A stretch of 64,000 bases of DNA, taken from Billgrantia aerodenitrificans. GTDB taxonomy: Bacteria; Pseudomonadota; Gammaproteobacteria; Pseudomonadales; Halomonadaceae. Below, piece by piece: positions 51,830 through 59,503 of this stretch; positions within the stretch are counted from its first letter, which is position 1, and each line of letters begins with the position of its first letter. The translations under genes and the position numbers were made by a program. The notes under the pieces were generated by a model. It made no database searches. It saw only the letters and a program-made list of their open reading frames with translations, and was not told where the DNA came from. The stretch spans positions 248,001 through 312,000 of the forward strand of contig NZ_JABFTV010000001.1 in NCBI RefSeq assembly GCF_021404405.1, in the 5' to 3' direction.

Positions 51830-52726
51830 TCAGGCTCTCTGCTCCTGGCTGGCCCAGGTTGCGCTGCCGTCCGCCGCATGCAGAAGGCGCAGGTGGGGAA
51901 CGCTGGCAGTTCGGTTGCGACCTGCTTCCTTGGCCATGTAAAGCCCCTCGTCGGCCTGCTGTACGAGGGTGGCGCGGTTGGCATCACGCACGGGCAGCAG
52001 TGAAGCGACGCCGATGCTGACGGTGACATGGGCTGCCACGGGAGAGTCGGGGAAAGGCAGGGCGCGCTCCGTCAACATGGTATGGATGCGTTCGGCCATG
52101 AGGTTGGCGCCTTCGAGTGAGGTATGCGGCATCAGTACGACCATCTCCTCGCCGCCATAGCGGGCCACCAGATCACCAGGCCGGGCGGCGGCGGCCTTCA
52201 GTACGCCAGCCACTGCGCGCAGGCAGGTGTCGCCATGTTGATGGCCGTAACTGTCGTTGAAGCGCTTGAAGCAGTCGATGTCGATCATCAGCAGGCCGAG
52301 CGGCTGGCGTTCGCGTGCCGCCCGGCGCCACTCCAGCTTGAGTACCCGCTCGAATTCACGACGATTGGCAATGCTCAACAGACCGTCGCTGGCGGCTCGA
52401 TGGGCGAGCTTGGCGTTGTGGGCCTCTAGGCGTTCGCGCTCGCGCAGCAGTCGAGCTTCTCGGGCATGATAGACCCGTTGCATGGGGATCAGGATCAGCG
52501 ATACCGCCAGCACCATGCCGCTGGTGAAGGCAATGAGTGCCGTGCCGGCGTGAAGTCTCTCGGCGATCTGGGTCTCGAGGAAGTGGGCAAGTGCGGGGAA
52601 GAGGCTGGCTTGGTCCGGCACCAGGCCTTGGATGGAGAGTGCGGCATCGAACAGCAGAGCAACCGCCAAGGCCAGGCCGGCCAGGCTGGGGGTATTGATC
52701 AGCGGAGACTGTGGCTTCATGCGCAT
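51830..52726 (-). CDS. Diguanylate cyclase with two transmembrane helices (GGEEM)
   Basis: From ATG 52726 the protein is 298 residues: two transmembrane helices (about 13-31 and 62-82) flanking a short periplasmic loop, a coiled linker (RERERLEAHNAKLAHRAASDG), then a GGDEF domain with LLMIDIDCFKRFNDSYGHQHGD. The active-site loop reads GGEEM (191-195), with Met for the usual Phe, and the inhibitory RxxD is RPGD (182-185). It should make cyclic di-GMP and be product-inhibited. An attenuator-like leader precedes it. Confidence 0.9.
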   Translation of the reverse strand: MRMKPQSPLINTPSLAGLALAVALLFDAALSIQGLVPDQASLFPALAHFLETQIAERLHAGTALIAFTSGMVLAVSLILIPMQRVYHAREARLLRERERLEAHNAKLAHRAASDGLLSIANRREFERVLKLEWRRAARERQPLGLLMIDIDCFKRFNDSYGHQHGDTCLRAVAGVLKAAAARPGDLVARYGGEEMVVLMPHTSLEGANLMAERIHTMLTERALPFPDSPVAAHVTVSIGVASLLPVRDANRATLVQQADEGLYMAKEAGRNRTASVPHLRLLHAADGSATWASQEQRA

Positions 52727-52792
52727 GTTCGTCTCATCCCTGACTGCTGATAAAAGTATCCGTGAACAGGGCTCCGTTACTGCTTCGCTGCG

Positions 52793-52817
52793 AAAAAAAA
52801 GGGCCGCAGAGCGGCCC
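52793..52817 (-). terminator. Terminator in the leader of the diguanylate cyclase gene
   Basis: On the minus strand GGGCCGC-TCT-GCGGCCC is followed by eight Ts (52800-52793). It lies 67 bases before the start codon and downstream of a possible promoter near 52988, so it would stop leader transcription unless prevented. A copy of the 3' arm (CTGCGGCCC) occurs at 52975-52967, early in the leader. Confidence 0.8.
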
Positions 52818-53354
52818 AAGTACGCAGGGAACTAAAGGATAGTGCTAACTCAATCGCAAAGCGTGCCTTCGACCGGTGGAAACCATAAGAGACTCGGCGG
52901 ATTCCTTCCCGCATCCTGCCATGCCCTGGCAAGGAGCCTCCGGATACGTGGCCTGGATTGCCATTCGGGCCGCAGTATCGCTCTGTCAGTATACTAGCGA
53001 AAATAGTGCCATGATTTTGATTATTTATATATAAACAATGGGTTATGGCTGTTTCTGAAAGGCAGAATACGGGAAGGTTCGGCTTTATGAGTCGACTTTT
53101 GCGCCGAAGTGTAGGTATGTGGCGACACAAACTGAGCGATGTAATGAAAAAGCAATAAAAACAGCCAGTTAAATGTCTCTTTTTGGAGACGGTTGGGCCA
53201 GTGTAGCTGGATCGTCAAGCGTCACCTGAGGGTTGACGGCTCGTGGGGGCGAGGGCGGTCGCTGGAAGCGCAATGCAAAGATATCGGCTCCATACGCAGG
53301 AGACGGGATCACAAGGTTATGGCATCTTGAGGTTTTCGAACAGGGAGTAGCGAA
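52818..53354. other. Non-coding stretch: putative leader RNA and A+T-rich region
   Basis: No credible protein gene lies here. On the minus strand TATACT (52993-52988) could be a -10 box giving a leader of about 180 nt to the terminator at 52817. Its sequence has stem-loops such as TGCCA-GGGCA-TGGCA and GCGG...CCGC with an AAGGA loop. The part 53000-53170 is strikingly A+T-rich compared with the rest of the window and looks like a promoter region. Confidence 0.5.
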
Positions 53355-53747
53355 ATGACGAGTGTCTTTTCCCGCATCATTCGAGGTGAATTGCCGGCTG
53401 AGTTCGTCTGGTCCGATGAGCGCTGTGTAGCGATCATGACCCTCAACCCCATGAAGCCAGGTCATCTGCTGGTCATTCCGCGCGAGGAGATCGACCATTG
53501 GGATGACATGCCGATAGACCTGAGCGCCCATCTCATGGCGGTTTCGCAGAAGCTGGCCAAGGCGCTGAAACGAGCCTTTCCCTGCGAGCGGGTGGGCATG
53601 ATGATCGTCGGCCTCGAGGTGCCCCATGTGCACCTGCATTTGGTGCCTATCGATGCCATGCAGGATATCCGGGTCGAAGGCCTGCCCCAGGCAAGCTCCG
53701 AAGAGCTGGCCGAGAATGCCGATCGGATTCGTGGGGCCCTGGTTTGA
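53355..53747 (+). CDS. HIT-family nucleotide hydrolase/transferase
   Basis: The 130-residue protein carries the histidine triad VPHVHLHLVP (His91, His93, His95), where the middle His attacks the alpha-phosphate of nucleotide substrates. KPGHLLVIPREEIDHWDDMP corresponds to the strand before the active site. HIT proteins cleave AMP-lysine or dinucleotide polyphosphates. The gene starts with GAGTAGCGAAATG and appears to be monocistronic, with a stem-loop 24 bases after its stop. Confidence 0.93.
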   Translation: MTSVFSRIIRGELPAEFVWSDERCVAIMTLNPMKPGHLLVIPREEIDHWDDMPIDLSAHLMAVSQKLAKALKRAFPCERVGMMIVGLEVPHVHLHLVPIDAMQDIRVEGLPQASSEELAENADRIRGALV

Positions 53748-53770
53748 AATGCGCACCGGGCTTCGTCGAG

Positions 53771-53792
53771 CGTGTAAGCATTGGCTTACACG
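53771..53792 (+). terminator. Stem-loop after the HIT gene
   Basis: CGTGTAAGC-ATTG-GCTTACACG is a perfect 9-bp stem-loop 24 bases after the HIT stop. It lacks a T tract; it may end transcription with help or stabilise the mRNA. Confidence 0.4.
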
Positions 53793-53901
53793 CCGCCGCG
53801 TCAATGTCTGATACCGCTCCCTGGCCACTGCACTATCATGAATCCTTTGTCTAAGTCCGCCGTGCTTGCGGTGGGCCTTTGCCGGTCCAAGAGGCTGGCT
53901 C

Positions 53902-54297
53902 ATGGAGGACAGGGTGCAAGAGATACAGCTGCTGGAGACCCGTCGCCAGTGGTACGCCGCTTACATTGATGGCAACGTCGGTCTGCTGGATCATATCGAG
54001 AGCGACGATTTCGTGCTGATCAATGAGGTAGGGCTGCTGGGTAAGCTGGATCAGCTCGGCAGCATTGCCGAGGCGGTGGCGGGCGGCAAGTGGTTCGCCC
54101 GCGGTAGTCGGGCCGAGGATGACATCGTCAAGTTGATGCCGTTCGGCGAACTGGTGTCCATATACGGACAAGGGCGAGTCGTGGGAGATGCGCGAACTCG
54201 CCCGAACCTCTTTTTCAGCGAGCTGTGGCGGAAGCTGGACGGTCAGTGGCGCGTGCTGTCACTGCATTTCACGCGTGCTGCCACGCAGCCGCTTTGA
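53902..54297 (+). CDS. DUF4440/SnoaL-like NTF2-fold protein
   Basis: From ATG 53902, with AGAGG eight bases upstream, the 131-residue protein shows the NTF2-like pattern: ETRRQWYAAYIDGNVGLLDHIESDDFVLINEVG followed by VYGQGRVVGDARTRPNLFFSELWRKLDGQWRVLSLHFTRA in pieces. DUF4440 proteins are small cone-shaped domains that bind hydrophobic ligands or act as isomerases. No catalytic assignment is possible. It converges with the GDPD gene, 53 bases apart. Confidence 0.8.
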   Translation: MEDRVQEIQLLETRRQWYAAYIDGNVGLLDHIESDDFVLINEVGLLGKLDQLGSIAEAVAGGKWFARGSRAEDDIVKLMPFGELVSIYGQGRVVGDARTRPNLFFSELWRKLDGQWRVLSLHFTRAATQPL

Positions 54298-54350
54298 GGC
54301 CCGCCCGGCATGACAACGCCGACGGCTCTGCCGCCGGCGTTTCCACTCGT

Positions 54351-55676
54351 TCAATCTCGCTGAATGCAATTGGCATAGAAGCTCACGGTAGCGGGCCAGT
54401 CGGTGAAGATGCCGATAATGCCGACGTCCTGCACCAAGGTGTCGAGGGTAATCAGTTTGTCGCCTTCGCGCCGGATGACCTCTTCCGTGGTCTGGTGATA
54501 CCACTGGCCACCTTCCGCCAGCGGACCGGAGCGTTCCAGCGTCCAAGTGATCAGCTGCAGCCCCGCCTCCTGGGCTCGCTCGGCATACGTTGAGGGCACG
54601 ATTCTGCTCTCGTTCTCGGTGAACTCCGGGTTGGCCGCCAATAGCATCCAGGTCGGCGGCGCCAGAATGCGCACGCCCCGTTCGGCCAGCTCCTCCATGC
54701 TCGGCGACCAGGTCTCGGGATCGGTATGGTCGAAGCCTTCATCGCCATAGCGACCGTCGAGGTAGACCGCCTGCTCGCCGAACTCGGGTTCGTGCTCGAT
54801 CCAGTAGAGCACGTCATCCAGATTGAAGGACTGGGCGAAGACGTCGCTTGGCGGTACGTCCGCCGTCTTGTATTCGTCGATCAGCTTCTGGGCGTAGTCT
54901 TCCTGACTCATGCCGTTGAAGGGCATCTCTACCTCGGGCTCCTTGAGTTCCGGGGTCATCTTCACTCCCAGTTCCTTGAACAGCGCGACGGTGTCGGCGT
55001 GGCTCATCAGGGTGCCACGAGTGGCGTAGAGATCGGTACGCCAGGCGGGCGTGCCAGCCAGATACTCCTCGATACTGCGCGCTTCCCGATTGGCGCCTTC
55101 CATGGTGCCTTCCATGGTGCCACGCAGGGTGCGGAACTCGGCCAGGGTAATGTCGCTGGTACAGCAGCGAATCTCGGCGGCATTGGTCAGTTCGCCGCTG
55201 TCGGGGTCGATCTCAGGCGGAACGCTGCACTTCTCGGCCAGCTTCGTCTCGACGATGTTGGTGGTGTAGTGCAGGTCGCATTGGGCATGGCGGCATACGA
55301 GTTCGTTGTCGCCGGTAAAGGTCACGTCGCACTCCACGATACCGGCACCGCCCTGAACGCCGGCCAGGTAGGATTCGAGCGTGTGCTCGGGAAACTGCAG
55401 CGGTGCGCCGCGATGGGAAATGACCAGGTCGTCCGGCTGCCAGTCGGTGTGCTGTGCGGCGCACTCCAGTAGTTCGGCCTTGAGCTCGCGCTCGCGTTCG
55501 GTCTCCTCGCTCATGTCGTTGACCAGGAACAGCGGCCGTGGGCCGAGCGTCACCTGACTGGCGGCTTCCAGTAGTGCATCGCTCCATGCGGGAACGTTCT
55601 CGTCAGTGTTCTGGGCCAACGCCGGGGCGGCGGCCAGCAGGCCCAGGCAGGCCAGGGTGGGGAGTGTCTTGTGCAT
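54351..55676 (-). CDS. Secreted glycerophosphodiester phosphodiesterase (GDPD)
   Basis: From ATG 55676 the protein has 441 residues and a signal peptide (MHKTLPTLACLGLLAAAPALA). The GDPD catalytic entry VISHRGAPLQFPEHTLESY contains the HRG and PEHT motifs with catalytic His and metal-binding Glu, followed by IVECDVTFT. It hydrolyses glycerophosphodiesters to glycerol 3-phosphate and an alcohol in the periplasm. Several cysteines (CRHAQCD, CCTSD, NCIQRD) suggest disulfides. The same frame runs on upstream to 56426 but there it only shadows the LysE gene. Confidence 0.9.
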   Translation of the reverse strand: MHKTLPTLACLGLLAAAPALAQNTDENVPAWSDALLEAASQVTLGPRPLFLVNDMSEETERERELKAELLECAAQHTDWQPDDLVISHRGAPLQFPEHTLESYLAGVQGGAGIVECDVTFTGDNELVCRHAQCDLHYTTNIVETKLAEKCSVPPEIDPDSGELTNAAEIRCCTSDITLAEFRTLRGTMEGTMEGANREARSIEEYLAGTPAWRTDLYATRGTLMSHADTVALFKELGVKMTPELKEPEVEMPFNGMSQEDYAQKLIDEYKTADVPPSDVFAQSFNLDDVLYWIEHEPEFGEQAVYLDGRYGDEGFDHTDPETWSPSMEELAERGVRILAPPTWMLLAANPEFTENESRIVPSTYAERAQEAGLQLITWTLERSGPLAEGGQWYHQTTEEVIRREGDKLITLDTLVQDVGIIGIFTDWPATVSFYANCIQRD

Positions 55677-55762
55677 GACGTATCTCGCTATCTTCCTTGT
55701 TGGCGTGGGCCACGGCTGTTGCCGCGACCAGACTTGAGCGTAGCCAGCTGCAACGGCTTCTT

Positions 55763-56371
55763 CTAGCGCTCGGTGAGTGCCAGGCGCACCGCCAGCGCGA
55801 GAAAGCCTGCGGCGAAGCCTCGCCGTAGCCAGATGAGCACGCTCGGCCGTGCGATGACCTGCCGGCGTGCGGCGGCGGCACTGGCGCCATACAGCGTAAA
55901 GACGGCAAATGTCATCAGCATGAACAGCACGCTGAGTTCGAGCATCTGGGTCAGAGCCGCCTCGTCGGCAGCGACGAACTGGGGCAGGAAGGCAAGAAAG
56001 AACAGCGTGAGCTTGGGATTGAGCAGGTTGAGCAGCACGCCGGTGCCGATCAATTTCCTGGCCGGCAAGGTGGGCAGAGCTGTCGCTGGAAGCGGCGCAT
56101 CCTTGGCTCTCAGTACGCTCCAGGCGATATATAACAGGTAGGCGATGCCCAGTAGCTTGAGCGCTTGGAAGGCTGTCGCGCTGGTGTGCAGCAGCGAGGC
56201 CAGCCCCGTAATGGCGGCGGCGATATGCGGCACTATCCCGAGCGTACAGCCGAAGGCGGCGATGGTGGCGGCACGTGCGCCGTGGGTCAGACCCGTGGAG
56301 AGAGTGTAGAGCACGCCGGTGCCGGGAGAGGCGACGACGACGAGCGAGGTCAGGAGAAATTCCGGGTTCAT
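55763..56371 (-). CDS. LysE/RhtB-family exporter, second copy
   Basis: A 202-residue, six-helix inner-membrane protein. SLVVVASPGTGVLYTLSTGLTHGARAATIAAFGCTLGI in pieces and LLNLLNPKLTLFFLAFLPQFV give the two RhtB motifs (SPGP-like SPGT and NPK). It probably exports an amino acid or analogue. It is followed by the GDPD gene and preceded by a divergent-looking AraC gene on the same strand 75 bases upstream, which may regulate it. It differs clearly from the LysE protein at 16341. Confidence 0.9.
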   Translation of the reverse strand: MNPEFLLTSLVVVASPGTGVLYTLSTGLTHGARAATIAAFGCTLGIVPHIAAAITGLASLLHTSATAFQALKLLGIAYLLYIAWSVLRAKDAPLPATALPTLPARKLIGTGVLLNLLNPKLTLFFLAFLPQFVAADEAALTQMLELSVLFMLMTFAVFTLYGASAAAARRQVIARPSVLIWLRRGFAAGFLALAVRLALTER

Positions 56372-56445
56372 GGGGCAGGCTCCGATGACGAAACCTCATC
56401 ATCGTGACGCTGAAAGGCCCTGGCAATCTTGAACGAAATTGCAGC

Positions 56446-57258
56446 TCAGGATGGCAGCATGGCGCGTCGGTAACGGCCCGGGGTGAGACCGAGCTGGCGA
56501 TTGAAGGCTCGGCTCATGTGACTCTGGTCGGCAAAGCCCGCAGCCAGGGCTGCCTGGCTCAGGGAGTGGCCGCCAGCAATCAGGTGCCTGGCGATCTGCA
56601 CGCGGCGTTGCACCAGGTAGGCATGCGGGGTGATGCCCAGAGCGCGAGAGAAACTGCGCAGCAACTGGTAACGGCTCAGGCCTGCCATATCGGCCAGTTC
56701 ACCAAGACTGACAGACAGCTGTGGGGCATCGTCGAGGCGCTGACGCACCTTGGCGATAGCGCCGGGAATGCGCGACTCGTGGATGAGGGTACGAGAGCCA
56801 TGGCGGGAAAAGGCGGCGCCAAGCAGTTTGCAGCTTTGCTCCTCCAAGGGCAGCGTCTCTTCTGGAGTGACTGTGAGCTGATCGAACAGCTCATTCATGA
56901 GCCGTCGCAGCAGGGGGTCATTGAGCGCAGGTTGCGTCAGCTCGGCACCTGTCAGGGTGTCACCCACCGCTTGGTGAACCAGAGCCGGATCGAAGTAGAG
57001 CATGTACCAGCCCCGGCATGTACCGTCGATGGGCGCGCCGTCATGCATTTCGCCCGGATTCACCGTGATGACGTCGCCAGCCAGCGCATCGACCCGGCCG
57101 ATACCGCTCCAGGAGCGCTGGCCACCGGAAACCACGAGCCCGATACCGTACTGATCATGAGAATGACGCGGAAAAGCGCGGCACGAGGCAAGGCTCATGG
57201 CTACTAGCCCGGCAAGCCCCGTGACGTACGCGGTCACGTGATGTTGCCTTTCGAGCAT
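56446..57258 (-). CDS. AraC-family transcriptional regulator
   Basis: From ATG 57258, five bases after GGAGG, the product is 270 residues: an N-terminal cupin (SCRAFPRHSHDQYGIGLVVSGGQRSWSGIGRVDALAGDVITVNPGEMHDG in pieces) and a C-terminal AraC domain (LGELADMAGLSRYQLLRSFSRALGITPH; LSQAALAAGFADQSHMSRAFNRQLGLTPGRYR). AraC members with this cupin often sit next to LysE exporters and induce them. The longer reading frame to 57360 belongs to the chemoreceptor remnant and is not part of this protein. Confidence 0.92.
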   Translation of the reverse strand: MLERQHHVTAYVTGLAGLVAMSLASCRAFPRHSHDQYGIGLVVSGGQRSWSGIGRVDALAGDVITVNPGEMHDGAPIDGTCRGWYMLYFDPALVHQAVGDTLTGAELTQPALNDPLLRRLMNELFDQLTVTPEETLPLEEQSCKLLGAAFSRHGSRTLIHESRIPGAIAKVRQRLDDAPQLSVSLGELADMAGLSRYQLLRSFSRALGITPHAYLVQRRVQIARHLIAGGHSLSQAALAAGFADQSHMSRAFNRQLGLTPGRYRRAMLPS

Positions 57259-57941
57259 ATTTCCTCCCGAGACCTTCTGTACCCGTTCGAGGATCTCTTG
57301 CATTGCCGCGCCGGCTTCATCGACATAGCGGCTACCTTCCTGAACGATACCAGCATTCAAGCCGATCAGTTGCTGTATCTCCTTGGCGGCATCGGCGGAG
57401 CGCTTGGCCAGCTTGCCAAGCGTGTCTTTTCGCCGCCCGTGGTGGCGGCAGTGCTGGTGGATTGGGTCAATTCGTTGGCCTTGGCAGTGTGAGAGGTGTT
57501 GTCTTTCACGGAATTGGCGACCTGCTCCATGCTGGTGGCGGTCTCCTGTAAGCTGGAGGCCTGTTCTTCGGTGCGCTGCGACAGGTCGGTGTTACCTGCA
57601 GCGATCTGGCTTGCCCCCGTTGCGATGCTGTCAGCCGATAGCTATATCGAAAGGATGAGTTGATGGAGTTGGTTCTGCATCTTTTCCAGCATTTGCAGCG
57701 TTTGGCCGATTTCGTCATGTGAGTCGACGCTTATCACGTTGTCGAGTTTGCCCTCTGCCATGCGTGCGAAGTAGCCCATCATTCGCTTCAGGGGGCGGTC
57801 GATCGAGCGCGTGATCCACCAGCCCAAGCCACCCGCCAAGAGCAGAGCGACGAGAATGGCAGCGACGCTGATGGCTCTCATCCGTGTGAAGAAAATATAG
57901 GAAAAAGTCTTTCTAAGTAGCGTTTGTGCATAGAAAAACAT
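57259..57941 (-). pseudogene. Decayed methyl-accepting chemotaxis receptor
   Basis: Three pieces of one chemoreceptor lie in different frames. First (57941-57642), a transmembrane helix and HAMP domain (GGLGWWITRSIDRPLKRMMGYFARMAEG in part) ending in a stop. Second, after a frameshift, AAGNTDLSQRTEEQASSLQETATSMEQVANSV (in part). Third, after another shift, KLAKRSADAAKEIQQLIG then VQEGSRYVDEAGAAMQEILERV. The conserved signalling tip between pieces two and three ([20 protein letters not shown] region) is deleted, and the periplasmic sensor is nearly absent. The gene cannot be functional. Confidence 0.85.
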
Positions 57942-57996
57942 GAGACGCTAGTTTTTAGCATCTCATGAGAAATTGGGGCGGTTTTTAAGAAATTAT

Positions 57997-58161
57997 TTAG
58001 TCAGATTCTCTTTCATACTCACTCGTCGGTCCTTCGCAAAGGCGGCCTTCTAAATAGCATGAGATGGCTTCGCAGGCGAGTTTCCAATTGATGGCCTGCT
58101 CGGCCCAGGCACGCAGGACTTCGGCGTCGTAAGTGGCGGGGGAGTGGGTGGTGTGCTGCAT
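57997..58161 (-). CDS. Small hypothetical protein (54 aa)
   Basis: From ATG 58161, eight bases after GGGAGG, the 54-residue product is MQHTTHSPATYDAEVLRAW..., continuing with an acidic tail (EGPTSEYERESD). Two Cys residues (LACEAISCYLEG) are spaced for a possible metal site or disulfide. No family recognised. It precedes two paralogous small genes on the same strand, at 58333 and 58968, and may be part of the same group. Confidence 0.5.
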   Translation of the reverse strand: MQHTTHSPATYDAEVLRAWAEQAINWKLACEAISCYLEGRLCEGPTSEYERESD

Positions 58162-58283
58162 GAGGCTGTCCTCCCTATGGCTTCCCACCCTCACAGCATA
58201 GATGCTTTTTGCTGCATCGCAGCATTAATATTGTAACCGAATCTGTTTCGTGCCGAAAACAAGCGCTACTCCATAAAGCAAAG

Positions 58284-58312
58284 CACCCCATCCGGACTAG
58301 CCGAATGGGGTG
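58284..58312 (-). terminator. Terminator after the first small paralogue
   Basis: CACCCCATCCGG and CCGAATGGGGTG pair over 12 positions with one G-T mismatch around ACTAG. On the minus strand the hairpin is followed by CTTTGCTTTAT, a moderate T tract, and lies 21 bases past the stop of the 58333 gene. Confidence 0.65.
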
Positions 58313-58332
58313 AGTTGGCTGCTTCGCGGGGG

Positions 58333-58644
58333 TCAGCGCTGGACGTTTTCCTCGAACAGCTCGGCTTTGGCCTCACGCATGACGTTCTCGCATGCGGCCT
58401 GGTGGGCGAGCTGAGTGAGCAGGCTCTGGGTCACCGCGAACCCCTTGCCCAGGCAGGTATCCACGTCTTCGCGGCTTACTGCGGGAGTGACTTCATATTC
58501 GATCTTGATTGTTCTACCGTTACCATCCAGCTTGTCTGCCATGTGGCGAATGAGCCAGGCAAGGCGCTCACGCCAGCCCGTTGTTTCCTCTGCTCCTTCA
58601 TTGACGCTGAACGTGCACCGCCATTCAGGTTTGTAGACTCGCAT
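58333..58644 (-). CDS. Small conserved protein, paralogue A of a tandem pair
   Basis: The 103-residue protein starts VYKPEWRCTFSVNEG behind an AGGAGG site five bases upstream. It shares its whole length with the gene at 58968: YKPEW.C.F.VNE, WRERLAWL.R..AD..DG.GRT, ID/VDTCL.KGF.VT.SLL.QLA.QAACEN.MR.AKAELF. Two Cys residues (CTF, DTCL, AACEN) are kept in both copies. There is no transmembrane helix or signal. I do not recognise the family; a soluble cytoplasmic protein is likely. Length and conservation support a real gene. Confidence 0.75.
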   Translation of the reverse strand: MRVYKPEWRCTFSVNEGAEETTGWRERLAWLIRHMADKLDGNGRTIKIEYEVTPAVSREDVDTCLGKGFAVTQSLLTQLAHQAACENVMREAKAELFEENVQR

Positions 58645-58967
58645 GAGTACCTCCTGTGCTGGCTTGATTAGGAATGATCGATCGTGATGTTCGCTCCGCT
58701 TCTTTGACCAAAACTACGCTACGAGCATAACAAACTTGTACTCGTCTTTCACGAGCTGTGCCGATTCGCTACGCTTGCATGCTATACGAATCGCACCCCG
58801 TCTTCATAGCGAAACAGCTGCTCGGCACGCTAATTAGCTATCGGCGGCACAGGTGAAAACTTGAGTGAGCGCTCGAAGTGGCTGGTCAAGGTGGGGGTGG
58901 GGGCTCACGAGAGACAGGAGCGATCCCGCGCTCCTGGCTATCGAGGCCGGATCATGCGTTGGGCGTC
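58645..58967. other. Non-coding spacer between the two small paralogues
   Basis: No gene is credible here. The region includes A+T-rich sequence upstream of the 58333 gene (around 58680-58830) that could hold its promoter. Confidence 0.4.
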
Positions 58968-59282
58968 TCAGCGTTGCTGTCGCGCTCCATCGAACAGCTC
59001 GGCCTTGGCATCGCGCATGATGTTCTCGCAGGCTGCCTGCTGGGCCAGCTGATTGAGCAGAGAGTGTGTGACTTCGAAGCCCTTGACCAGGCAGGTGTCG
59101 ATCTCCTCGGCCGTCACCTCAGGTTCGATATGGCATTCGATCGTCACCGTACGGCCCTTGCCGTCAAACCTGTCGGCCCAGCGCCGTAGACGCCAGGCGA
59201 GCCGCTCGCGCCAGCTCGAGGCCGCGCCAGGCGCTTCGTTCACGGTGAAGTTGCAGTGCCACTCCGGCTTGTAGATTTTCAT
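58968..59282 (-). CDS. Small conserved protein, paralogue B of a tandem pair
   Basis: The 104-residue protein (MKIYKPEWHCNFTVNEAPG...) is the sister of the 58333 product, with about half of residues identical by eye, including the three cysteine positions and the QLAQQAACENIMRDAKAELFDG block (quoted in part). A GGGAGG site precedes ATG 59282. The two genes are separated by 323 bases with no gene in between, so each probably has its own promoter. The function is unknown. Selection on both copies is suggested by aligned, gap-free sequence. Confidence 0.75.
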   Translation of the reverse strand: MKIYKPEWHCNFTVNEAPGAASSWRERLAWRLRRWADRFDGKGRTVTIECHIEPEVTAEEIDTCLVKGFEVTHSLLNQLAQQAACENIMRDAKAELFDGARQQR

Positions 59283-59503
59283 GAGAACCTCCCGTTCCGG
59301 CTGGGAACATCCCGCTGTTTCTCCCTGTTTCCGTCCGTGACGGTCGAGACGCCCGTACCTTCAGCATAGAAGCTATGTGCGATTGGGGCAGGTAAGCGAG
59401 TGTGTAAGCCGGAAAGGCCCTCGTGTCATTCCAGGCCGAGATGCGCATTGGACCAATGGCCTCTCTCTGTCCATGGTTAAGGTATCGGCCAATTTCACAC
59501 TTC

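Noticed and set aside
52790..52995. A known GEMM c-di-GMP riboswitch, or an RsmZ-type small RNA, before the diguanylate cyclase
   Set aside because: The GEMM core could not be aligned, and only three or four scattered GGA motifs are present, too few for a CsrA/RsmA sponge. Kept only as an uncharacterised leader.
53021..53218. Small plus- and minus-strand frames in the A+T-rich gap
   Set aside because: Low-complexity A+T-rich composition, no ribosome sites and no conserved features; more likely promoter sequence.
55677..56426. A 691-aa minus-strand reading frame extending the GDPD gene upstream
   Set aside because: The extra 250 residues are the alternative frame of the LysE gene, rich in Arg and Ser with no domain; the GDPD signal peptide starts at 55676.
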